This document shows positions 46,226 to 55,165 of a stretch of 64,000 nucleotides of DNA, piece by piece. Positions within the stretch are counted from its first letter, which is position 1; each line of letters starts with the position of its first letter. The stretch comes from Lineolata rhizophorae (Eukaryota > Ascomycota > Dothideomycetes > Lineolatales > Lineolataceae). A model generated the notes under the pieces. It saw only the letters and a program-made list of their open reading frames with translations, searched no databases and was not told the DNA's origin. The stretch spans positions 510,813 through 574,812 of the forward strand of contig MU001671.1 of the NCBI GenBank assembly GCA_010093515.1, read 5' to 3'. A program made the translations under genes and the position numbers.

Positions 46226-47392
46226 CTAGCGGCGACAGTTACTCTGCTGTTGCGGAGGACGCTCCCAAATAACGTTCTTCTTCTGTTTCAGCGCGTCGGA
46301 CCTCCTTCTCGAGACACCAGTGTTGTAGATAGGTTTGCCGGCCTCGCTGCAGCCTTCAAGCAGAGGCGATGGTGGCGGCATGTCGGGCGTATAGGGCCCT
46401 TCGACCTGAGCCGGAACGTGTCTAGCGTCTGTTCGCCGCCGAACCTAAACGTTCAGATGCTTTCGGAATCGAGCAACGTCGCTATCGAGCTTGCATCGCA
46501 CCGGCCATTGTTCGAGGCTCTGCACGTGATGCGGGCCAAGCTCTGCAAACGGTACTTCGCAAAGATGGCTGTCCTCGGTCATGATTTCGTAAAGAGTAAA
46601 TATCACACCTGTGACATCATTCCACGGCAGAGCCGCTCGAGTGATTGGAGCAGCTCGATCGAAGTCGAAGAGCTGGATCTCGTCTGTTGTAGGGCTGATT
46701 AGAAGATTTCGCGGCGCCACGTCCTGATGTACGACGCCTAACTCCAGGTTGAGGTAGTCGACCACAGCGGTAAGCTGCTGCAGCCATTCGAAGCGGAAAA
46801 CGCGGTCTCGCTTCTGGCCGAGCGTGCCCCCCGGGATATAGGTCGTAGTAAAGCCGAGCACGCGGGATTCAACATCGTCGACGACAACACGATCGAATGG
46901 GACAAGGTTGGGGTGCCGGAAGCTCTTCACAAGATGCAGTTCATTCCATATCTGCTGCATCCACTGAACTATCATGCTGTATTTGAAAACCACTTTTCGA
47001 GTGACAGCCTCGTCGACATAACTCATCAAGTCCACGCCAGGGCCAAGGCGATCCAACTCGGTGAGTTCTGACAGCCTGATTGTAGAGCAGTCATGTAGGG
47101 ATGGTGTGTCCGAGTAACGCGGGTAATAAGGGATCAAGGTAGGATCATCTCCCGCGTCTGTCGATATTAAAATCCCGTCGTCGTCTACGGTGATTGTGTG
47201 AACGTCCTAAGGAAGCCGGTTGATGTAGCGCTGCAAGATACCGACCTCCTTCTCTTCCTCCGGTGGCAGGAGACTCTTTGGACCGCAGACCGCATACCAG
47301 CGGCGTTGATCCCAGTCAATAATATAGCCTCTGTGCACATTTCCGCGAATGGCTTCGGCAACAACCCAGAATCTATCTTCTGGAGAGATCAT
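46226..47392 (-). pseudogene. protein-kinase-like pseudogene with two in-frame stops
   Basis: Member of a large fungal protein-kinase-like family of unknown role. From ATG at 47392 to TAG at 46226-46228 one frame of 389 codons keeps family sequence throughout, interrupted only by TAG at 47207-47209 and TAG at 46445-46447. Amino end: FWVVAEAIRGNVHRGYIIDW, WYAVCGPKSLLPPEEEKEVG, LQRYINRLP, then TVDDDGILISTDAGDDPTLI, IRLSELTELDRLGPGVDLMS. Kinase core: ELHLVKSFRHPNLVPFDRVV, YIPGGTLGQKRDRVFRF, GVVHQDVAPRNLLISPTT (HQD in place of HRD) and LFDFDRAAP in place of DFG, GVIFTLYEIMT. Tail: GPYTPDMPPPSPLLEGCSEA and NVIWERPPQQQ. The first stop fits CAG to TAG, the second TGG to TAG; both are CpA-to-TpA changes on one strand, as made by RIP. 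No frameshift, so loss looks recent. Confidence 0.68.
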
Positions 47393-48600
47393 GATTATGA
47401 GTGAAAAGAATTTTCTGTTTCGCCCAAAGTACGGAGGAAATGCTCGGATTCCGAATCGGAAAAAAATGCCTTGAGAAAGAAGCAGGAGGAAGTAATGCGC
47501 TGTAAGTGGAACAATATTTTGGAGACTGATAAAGCGCGCGAACAGAGCAGCTTCGAAAACTCAGAGATGCCACGGCCGTAATGAAGCAATTGAGTATGAT
47601 GCGGCGCCCTGGAAAAAATGTGACAAAAAGTTGCTGTCGATATTTTAGGCCTAGGGTGCGCCAAAAACATCGGCAACGGCTTTTGCCGCCAAGCCTCGGA
47701 GGCGGCATCATGCCCTACCAGGTGCCTACCGAGACGCTTGGTGCCCTTTAAATCGCCCTCGACTTCTGCAACGTTACTGTCAAAATGCCTCGGCCTAATC
47801 TCGTGATAATGCTATGCTAGTAAGCGTCTACTGACCCGTTGCTGATCCTTTGTCGACGACAAATCTGGTTTCGATTGTCTTTCGTTCTTTTTTTCTAGTT
47901 ATCTGCACATCTCAAGGATACGATCCAATGCGGTCTAGGCCCTTGGCTGTGCATTCCTAACCTACTAACGTCCATTTGTGAAATCTATCTAGTCAAGTGT
48001 TTGACGTGACGGGTTTTTTCCCCGACGAGGCTGCGAAAGCTTCGATCTGAGATCTTTCGGCTCTCAGGAGATTGCTATTACCTAGTCAAGGACTAAGTTT
48101 GGCTTGCTTGTTTTCTCGACAACGAACGCAGGGTTGGCCGTGACGGAGCGAGCATCTGGCTACCATGTAGCGCCGATCCTGTCGTACCGACATTGCGTCG
48201 CCAATTCACCAACTCTGGACAAATAAGGGGCGTTAGGGCCAACCGGTGCCGTCCCAGGCTCAGGGACCCTGGCCCCCTATCCAGCTATCGAGAGCACATG
48301 TTCACCCACGCCGGGAGGGGGGACGGCAGGGATCCAGACCCATCGTCCCGCTCGCCGGTCGACGCTGCAACTCTGCCGTTGTCGAACTGTCAAGTCTGCA
48401 GGTTTGCCCGGCCCGTGCTCACGCAGCTCTGCCGTGTTGCGTCGCCAAGCGTGGTCGTTTTCCTTGTTCTGCGGGGTGCCGCAGCTGCTGCCGCCTGAGG
48501 GTCGATGCTGCGGCGTAAGTTCGATGCCCGCTGCTGTTGCTGCTGTTGCTGCTCCTAGCTGCACGTCTGTCCAAATTCACCCGCTCGCTTAGAAGGCGTT
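47393..48600. other. intergenic between kinase pseudogene and prenyltransferase promoter
   Basis: No gene recognised. 47400-48080 is moderately AT-rich, 48190-48560 GC-rich with a GCTGTT repeat near 48532-48555. Confidence 0.5.
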
Positions 48601-48609
48601 TGTATGGTC

Positions 48610-48858
48610 GGATGCTTGCTTGGGGTAGGCGTGGTCACGAGCGAAGAGTGTCTAGTAGTGACTAGTTTGGCGGCGAGTGACTCCTAGCCTCTTACAGTTT
48701 GATGGGTAGGTGCCTCTCACACCATGCTAGTGAAGAGTGCGGATGGGGGGTACACGCTTGTGGATGCTTGTGGTATAAATGTCCCCGATCCACGACCGTT
48801 CTTCCACAAGCATCCTGGATTTGACCCGGCCATCCTTTGCCAAATCCACGCCTACCCC
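48610..48858. repeat. nested inverted repeats around the prenyltransferase TATA box
   Basis: Outer perfect 13-base inverted pair GGGGTAGGCGTGG (48622-48634) and CCACGCCTACCCC (48846-48858). Inner perfect 12-base pair GGATGCTTGTGG (48762-48773) and CCACAAGCATCC (48804-48815). A third copy of GGATGCTTG is at 48610-48618 and a small GGATTTG/CAAATCC pair at 48817-48823 and 48841-48847. The inner pair flanks the TATA box. Confidence 0.8.
48774..48780 (+). promoter_or_regulatory. TATA box of the prenyltransferase gene
   Basis: TATAAAT about 216 bases upstream of the start codon at 48996, immediately after the left arm of a 12-base inverted repeat. Confidence 0.6.
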
Positions 48859-48995
48859 TTCCTAACCTGAGTTAAATTTTTTTGTTTTTGGATCCATTCC
48901 ATACTATCTTCGCAACTTCTATCTAGAAGGTTCTGCTCTCTACCCTAAGAATCCTAGAACCTTGCTTTACGATAGTTCCTTTCATACCTCCTACC

Positions 48996-50606
48996 ATGGC
49001 TCCAGATATCTGCACCACGTCACACTTCGGCCGGGATGACGTCCTGACCACGGACGACACTCCAGTCTACGCCATCAACGGCAACGGTACTACAACCATG
49101 AAGACGACAGACGACTCCAACAAGCCGGAAGCTGACATCGCCAAGCCCCACGATCCCAACACCAGCCTCATCACTCCGCCGGCTAACGTCTTCTCGCCGC
49201 TGGCCGTCGCGCAACCCGAGCCCTACCAGCTACTAAGCTACGGCCTGCGCCTCACAGACCCACACCAACAGTACTGGTGGGAAGAGAACGGCGTCTCCAT
49301 GGGGCGCCTGCTGGAGCGCGCCGGATACCCCCTGCACACGCAGTACAAGCACCTGCTGCTCCTGCACGGCAGCGTGCTGCCCTGGATGGGGCCGGCGTGG
49401 CCCACCACGGCCACGGCCACGGGCGACGCCGCCCAGCCTCGCACCCCGGGCGCGGCCCTCAACTACGACGGCGCCCCCATCGAGCCCTCGCTCAACGTCA
49501 CGGCCAGCGGCCTCACCGTCCGCTTCACCATCGAGCCCGTCGGCCCCGCCGCCAACCGGCCCGGCGACCAGCTCAACCAGGCCGTCGGGCCCGCCGCCGT
49601 CGCCGCCATGGGCGCCGCCGCCGGCGCTGACACCCGCTGGGCGCGCCAGCTCATGGCGGCGCTGTTCGTGAGCGAGGCCGAGGCGGCGGCGCTGGCGGGG
49701 CCCGGCGGCCGCTTCGCGGCCATGGGCGCGCGCAAGCCGGCGCTGCTGGTCGCGTACGACCTGGGCCGCGCCGGCGGCGTCAACATGAAGACGTACTTCG
49801 TGCCCGGGTACAAGGCGGCGGCGACGGGGCGGCGGGCGGACGGCATCGTGTGCGACACGGTGCGGGGGTTCGCGCCGGGCGGGGCGGCGCTGGCGCCGGC
49901 CGTCGACGCGCTCGAGGCCTACCTGGCCGAGCGGGGCCCCGCCGAGACGTCCGGCCTGGGCGTCGAGATGGTGGCCGTCGACTGCCGCGACCCGGCCGAG
50001 GGCGCGCCGCGCTGCAAGATCTACGTGCGCTGCATGTCCAACGCCTTCGAGCGCGTCCGCGATGTGTACACACTGGGCGGGCGCAAGACGGACGCCGAGA
50101 CGGAGGAGGGGCTGAGGCGGCTGCGGCTCGTCTGGCACCTGCTGCTGGACGAGCGCGAGGGCGTCGCCGACGACAGGCACAAGGAGCACGACGGCCACCA
50201 CAACGCCGGCCTGCTGTTCGGCATGGAGGTCGAGGCCGACAAGCCCTTCCCGACGCCCAAGGTCTACGTCCCGCTCTGGCACTACTGCAAGACGGATAAG
50301 CGCATGGCCGAGAACCTGTCCGAGATCTTCAAGATGCAGGGTTGGGGCGACATCGCCGAGTCCTACGGGAGCGATCTCCAGCACTTTTTGTAAGTGGGCA
50401 ATGCTTCGTGCTTTTAAGAGCTCTTGTGTCAGTTTCGTCGGTTTTGGCCGGTGCAGTTTTCACTAACAATGATCTTTCGTTCATGTAGCCCCACGCACGA
50501 CATCGCCAATTCGTCCGGCACTCACACTTGCGTCTCGTACGCGTACACGGAGAAGAAGGGTGTCTACACCACGCTTTACTACTCGCCCCGCTCATATGGG
50601 GCGTAG
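48996..50606 (+). CDS. DMATS-type aromatic (indole) prenyltransferase
   Basis: Aromatic prenyltransferase of the dimethylallyltryptophan-synthase superfamily, transferring a dimethylallyl or similar group from its diphosphate to an aromatic acceptor, commonly tryptophan or an indole product. Exons 48996-50389 and 50489-50606, phase 2, 503 residues, slightly longer than the usual 430-470 because of a 70-residue amino-terminal extension. Landmarks: YWWEENGVSMGRLLERAGYP, HTQYKHLLLLHGSVLPWMGP, then GAALNYDGAPIEPSLNV (the conserved Glu that binds the indole nitrogen), KPALLVAYDLGRAG, NMKTYFVPGYKAAATGRRAD (Lys and Tyr of the diphosphate pocket), CKIYVRC, FPTPKVYVPLWHYCKTD and YTEKKGVYTTLYYSP at the end. 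These Lys/Tyr shields form the ABBA barrel. No PKS, NRPS, P450 or Zn2Cys6 regulator lies nearby, so substrate is unknown. An A/G-rich insert covers about residues 190-250. Confidence 0.9.
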
Positions 50607-51219
50607 TTAGCGTGTTATGTGATGTCATAAACCCCTTTACCTGTAGGGGCTTCTGGAAAGCCTTCCCGTGGGCTTTAAGTATTTTCTAATGGGTTCGGCT
50701 TGTTTGATGTCTTTCTTTGCTCGGGTCTGTCTGTCTATGACGCCCACGATTCATATTGGTGTTTCAATTCGGTTTTGGTATGTTTTTGGAGTTCTCACCT
50801 CGGCGGGAGGCCGTCTGCTAGACAAGCAACGACTGCCTAGGCAGTTGGTCGACTAATGAACGGAGAGGTGTGAGATCAGGGACTAGATTGGACAGCAGGG
50901 TACACATACCAGATTGCCGTTTCTGATAGAGGCTTGGTGGATGCTGGCAAGGATTCCCGGGGGAGAGTTGACGGTGTCTGGGTCCGGTCAGAGCAATTCC
51001 ATGCAAAATGTTTGCATGTTTTCCACGTTGTCCCAAAGTCAGGACAGAACACGAGAAACCAAAAATTCAGAGAGATTCCGATTCAGAGACAAATGCTAGA
51101 TGCGTGAGATAGCTAGCCAGGACAAAAGGGGCAAGCGGAAAGCTAGATTCTCCAACCCATATCCTATTTGTATGTGTGCATTCAGATCTGTGGATCGTCG
51201 ATCTACCAACATCGGACCA
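50607..51219. other. intergenic between convergent prenyltransferase and hydrolase genes
   Basis: 3' flanks, no gene seen. Confidence 0.6.
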
Positions 51220-52775
51220 TCAGATCTTCGATTTGACGGGCTTGCCTCCTTCGTCGAGCGGCGGCGTTCTAGCCAAAACCCAGTCGGCCACATCATTGGC
51301 AAACATGACTTTGTCATTTCCGGGCTCTGCGTGCACTGTTTGATGTAAGATAGTCAGCCACTAGAGGCAACACAGGCGCAACTATAAAGCAAACTGTGAA
51401 AGCAGCTCCGATGCAACGAGAGGGCCATCATCTGACAGTCTCGTACACAAGGGGACATGCGTCTCCCCACGGTGCATTTGCTCCCCCCCCCCCCCCCCCA
51501 AAAAAAAAAAAAAAGAAAAAAGAGCACAAGAGACACCAAACTCACAAACATGATACCACCCCTCGTAAGCCTTGAACGACTTATCCTCCACCGGCTGCTC
51601 CTCGAGCCACTTCCTCGAGGCCTCGAAATCGCACACGCCATCGCCGGTGCCATGCGAGACCCAGAGGCGGGCCCTTCCGCCCTCGCCCGCCTCGGCCGGC
51701 ACCACCACCTCGCCGGCCTGCATCTCGAGGCCGCGGTCCAGCATGCCGGCCAGGCCCTCGAGCGTGCCCGTGTCGTGGCACAGCGGGTCGGCCACGTAGT
51801 CGCGACCGACCTGCTCGTCGCGCGACACGAGGCGCGGGTCCAGGCGGCGCACCATCTGCCAGCGCGGCAGGACGCGGCCGGCCAGCCGGCCGGCGGCCAC
51901 GAGCAGGCCCGACGGGCGCGTCGACGGGTGCAGCCCGACGAGCGGCGACTCGGCCAGCACGCCGCGGACCCGGCTGCGCAGGGGCCCCGGCGCGCGCGCG
52001 AGCCAGGTCAGGATCTCGGCGCCGCCCATCGAGTGGCCCATGAGGAAGAGGGGGATCGAGGGCGGCGAGGGGACGGCCGCGCGGATGAACGAGGTTAGGT
52101 CCGCGAGTACTTGGGTGGTGTCGCCGGTGAGTCCGCGCTGCGAGCGGTTGTGGACGCTGCGGCCCCAGCCTCTATTGTTGTGCGCGGAAACAGGAATTGT
52201 TGGTGTGAGGTTTCCTTTTGAGTTCGTTGGGAGTGGGTATTTGGGGGTTGTGGATGTCCCACGGGGGGCTAGGGCGTTGCGTACCTCTGATCAAAAGACC
52301 AGACCTCGATGCCTCGGGAGGCAAGGGTGGGGAAGAGATCGCGGTAGTTGTTGCCTATGTAATGGTGGACCGAGTGAGAATCTTGGGACTGTGACTGGGC
52401 GCTGTTTAACGCGGAAAGGCCGAGTGAAAGAATATTGTGTAAGGGGACACTCAAATGAAGGAACAAGAGGAATTGAATGGAAGATTGCGTAGGCTATAAG
52501 CAAAGAAAAGTCCTGTACAGCCGATTTAAAGACGCGAGGGAGAAATGGGATCCTCATTTGAACGTCACTTACAGTGATCGCTAAAGCCATGAATGAACAC
52601 GAGACGAGCGACGGGAGCTTCGGATGGCTAAGAGTATTTCGACTTCCCCGTCAACTAAAAGACGACCATAGCGAGCCTCAGCGTGGTCAAGTGGCCTAAC
52701 CTTCCACTTCTTGGTATACACTTCGAATCCGTCATCCAACTTGTGAGTCCCCTCTTCCGTCGTGACCTTGTCCAT
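51220..52775 (-). CDS. monoacylglycerol-lipase-like alpha/beta hydrolase
   Basis: Serine hydrolase resembling monoglyceride lipase (yeast YJU3), which cleaves monoacylglycerols on lipid droplets and membranes. Five minus-strand exons: 52701-52775, 52573-52627, 52285-52354, 51546-52171 and 51220-51335, all phases consistent, 313 residues. Order of motifs: GFEVYTKKWK, oxyanion region LVFIHGFSDHCNNY, SFDQRGWGRSV, nucleophile elbow LFLMGHSMGGAEI (Ser near residue 113), Asp in SHGTGDGVCDF (about 245), and His in YHVLHAEPGNDK (about 277), so the triad is complete. This matches the family's R-G-x-G and G-H-S-M-G-G patterns closely. The third exon boundary and the last intron restore the family motif exactly. 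Intron 4 contains a C17-A15 tract. Divergent from the OXNAD1-like gene. Confidence 0.88.
51483..51514 (+). repeat. poly(C)-poly(A) tract in intron
   Basis: About 17 C followed by about 15 A, inside intron 4 (51336-51545) of the hydrolase gene; on the coding strand a poly(T)-poly(G) tract. Homopolymer lengths may include sequencing error. Confidence 0.85.
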
Positions 52776-53434
52776 TCTCTGATGCTGCCTCGGCAAGTAT
52801 CCAAAAGACGCACGGATCGCACGGGCGAGAAGTCACGCAACAGATGCGGAGTAAGATAACACGCAGCTCGACTCACGGGCCGGCGAAATTCAAAATGAGA
52901 CGGTCCGGATGTGGGCCGAATTTCAGACTGAGTGCTAGGGTTATACGATGGGGAACGAGGGGGTGAGCGAGGTGAGGTTGAAGTTGGCCTTCGAAAGCCA
53001 AGCCGCGCTAGCTTCCTGGCTAAGACGCGTCCGTTCACTGCCAGCAGCTCCACACGGGCAGCGCAGCGGCCAAGGGCCGAGGCTGGGGGCTTGAGATGCT
53101 GCTAGGTCGAAAATCCACGGCGGCGGCGTAACCCCCCTCATGCCAATCTTCAGCTTGACTTTCATGCCTTTGCAAGGTCAGAAATCACCAGCGCAACGTT
53201 ATCTTGTGTGCAGCGGGATGTATGCATCTTGATTCACGTGCGATGTCCGAAGCCACTACATGCGTAGTACGTAGTAGCTCAGAGGTGGGCGGGACTCGTC
53301 CCGACTCGCGCTAGACGTCGAGCGCGGGCTGAGTTTGCCGAGGCTGGCACGGGTCACGTGCACGAAGAGTCGGCTCCTCGACCACAGCTGATGCACCACT
53401 CCCCCCGAACGGGCAAATTCTAGCCCAGTTTACC
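52776..53434. promoter_or_regulatory. divergent promoter region, hydrolase / OXNAD1-like gene
   Basis: About 0.66 kb between outward-facing genes; no gene or clear TATA box. Confidence 0.5.
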
Positions 53435-55165
53435 ATGTTCCATGGCCGCCTAGGCAGCGCGCGCGCCTCGCTCGTCATAAGCCCGTCCAAGCCCCGTCGT
53501 CCCTCGTCCGTCCGGCCGCCTCCCGCGCCGGCCATGAGCCCCAGCTCCGGCTCCAAGGCCAAGGCCGACCTCAGCCACGAGGAGCGCACGGCGACGGAGC
53601 CGCGCGCGCGCGACCTGCACGCCGTGACGCTGACGTCGGTCGAGAATGTGAACCGCAGCATCCGGCTGCTGCGGCTGACGGCGGTGGACCGGGAGCGCGG
53701 CATCGAGGTCAGTCACTCCGCTTTGCTACCTTGGCCGCGCGCGCGCTGCGAGCACCTGGAGCCGGGCTTCGTACGAAGCACCTACCTACCCAAGTTGCAT
53801 GCCCTACGTGCTGTAGCTAGGTAGCTAGGTGGGTAGCCAGGTAGCCAGCTACTACTCACCCCCAAGCCCCCTCCATTCTCCCTCCGTACTCAACGCGCCC
53901 CCGCTTCCCCCCCAGTAAAGTTCCTCCCCGGCCAATGGCTCGACCTGCACGTCCCCTCGCTGCCCCAAGCCGGCGGCTTCACCATCACCAGCGCGCCGTC
54001 CGCGGCGCGCGGCGCCAGCCACCGCCGCCGTGACGACCCCGCCGCCGCCGCCCCCTACGTCGAGCTCGCCGTCCAGCGCTCCCCCGCCAACCCGCCCGCC
54101 GCCTGGCTCTGGCGGCCCGCGCCCGACATCCTGGGCGCGGCGCTGGCGGTGCGCGTCGGCGGCGGCTTCGTGTGGCCGCCGCCGCCGCCGCCGCTGCCTC
54201 TCGCTGGGTCTCGGACGGCTGCGACGAGCGGCGCGGCGGCGGCGAGGCCGGAGAAAGTGGTGTTTGTCGCGGGGGGTGTGGGGATCAAGTGAGTGGCCTT
54301 ATTTATTTATTTATTTATTTATTTTGGTTCGTTTTGGTGTTTCGGGTGGGGGGGATGGGAGTGTATGCTTGCTGGTTCTTCTGGGGAACCCATTTATTTT
54401 TTTTTTACTCCTTTTCTTTTCTTTCGTTTTGGATGTTGGTTGGGCTTCTGCTGGAGCTGCAATACTTGCAAGGGAGCAAGGCAAGCTCCCATGTGGCGCA
54501 GCTGCCCGGCGCAAGGCTCTCCCCTCTCGCACGAGCAAGGCTCGGGAGCGAGGACGAGAGGGGCCTCGGCGCGTGCTCGCGTCCCGCCATTGGTCCACAC
54601 GAACCCCGACTGACAATTTCGGTCCGCCTCGAAACCTATAATCGTCCAAAAAAGTCCGTTGATGTCCATGATGACCGCATTGACACGCGATTGTCATTCG
54701 ACGCTACCACCGTCGTCGCCGTCGTCGCCGTGCCGGCCCCTGAAACTCGAGTTTTTGTATTCGACCAAGGCTGAGACCAGGGACGACGAGGAGCAGGTGA
54801 GGCGGGAGGTATCTGTCTCGGAGATCCTGTTCCTCGACCGCCTGCTCGCCATGGCCTCCTCTCCCCCCGGCCGAAACGACGACGATAGCGATGACGCGCG
54901 ACCCTACGACCTGCGCCTGCAGCTCTTCCTGACGGGCCCCGACGCGCGGGACTTGAAGCTCGGATCCGGGTTCCCCGCGGCGACGCACCCGCGCCGCATC
55001 TCGACCGCCGACGTGCTAAGCGCCGTCGGCGAGGACGCGGACGGCAGGGGGGAAGTCGCGGCCTATGTTTGCGGCCCGCCGCGGATGACGGATGAGATGG
55101 TGGGGTTTTTGAAGGGCTTGAAGGGGGTGAGGGCCGAGTGGGTTTTGTGTGAGAAGTGGTGGTGA
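53435..55165 (+). CDS. OXNAD1-like FAD/NAD-binding oxidoreductase
   Basis: Ferredoxin-reductase-fold protein like oxidoreductase NAD-binding domain-containing protein 1, usually mitochondrial, physiological electron partner unknown. Exons 53435-53711, 53916-54288 and 54655-55165, 386 residues. The amino terminus MFHGRLGSARASLVISPSKP is basic and suits a mitochondrial presequence. FAD-binding barrel: RSIRLLRLTAVDRERGIEV, FLPGQWLDLHVPSLP, GGFTITSAPSAA and YVELAVQRSPANP. NAD-binding part: VVFVAGGVGINPLMSMMTAL (about 206-225), LKLEFLYSTKA and YVCGPPRMTDEMVGFLKGL near residue 353, ending EWVLCEKWW. Intron 1 must start at GTCACT (53712) to avoid a stop, and intron 2 ends in AAG, so both joins deserve a transcript check. 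Intron 2 is 366 bases and holds an ATTT repeat. Confidence 0.82.
53816..53852 (+). repeat. TAGCTAGG/TAGCCAGG tandem repeat in intron 1
   Basis: About four to five degenerate 8-base units (TAGCTAGG, TAGGTGGG, TAGCCAGG) inside intron 1 of the OXNAD1-like gene. Confidence 0.7.
54301..54324 (+). repeat. (ATTT)6 repeat in intron 2
   Basis: Six perfect ATTT units directly after the donor of intron 2 of the OXNAD1-like gene. Confidence 0.9.

Noticed and set aside
49233-50384. 383-codon open frame antisense to the prenyltransferase
   Set aside because: Mirror of a GC-rich exon; the plus-strand frame has all DMATS landmarks.
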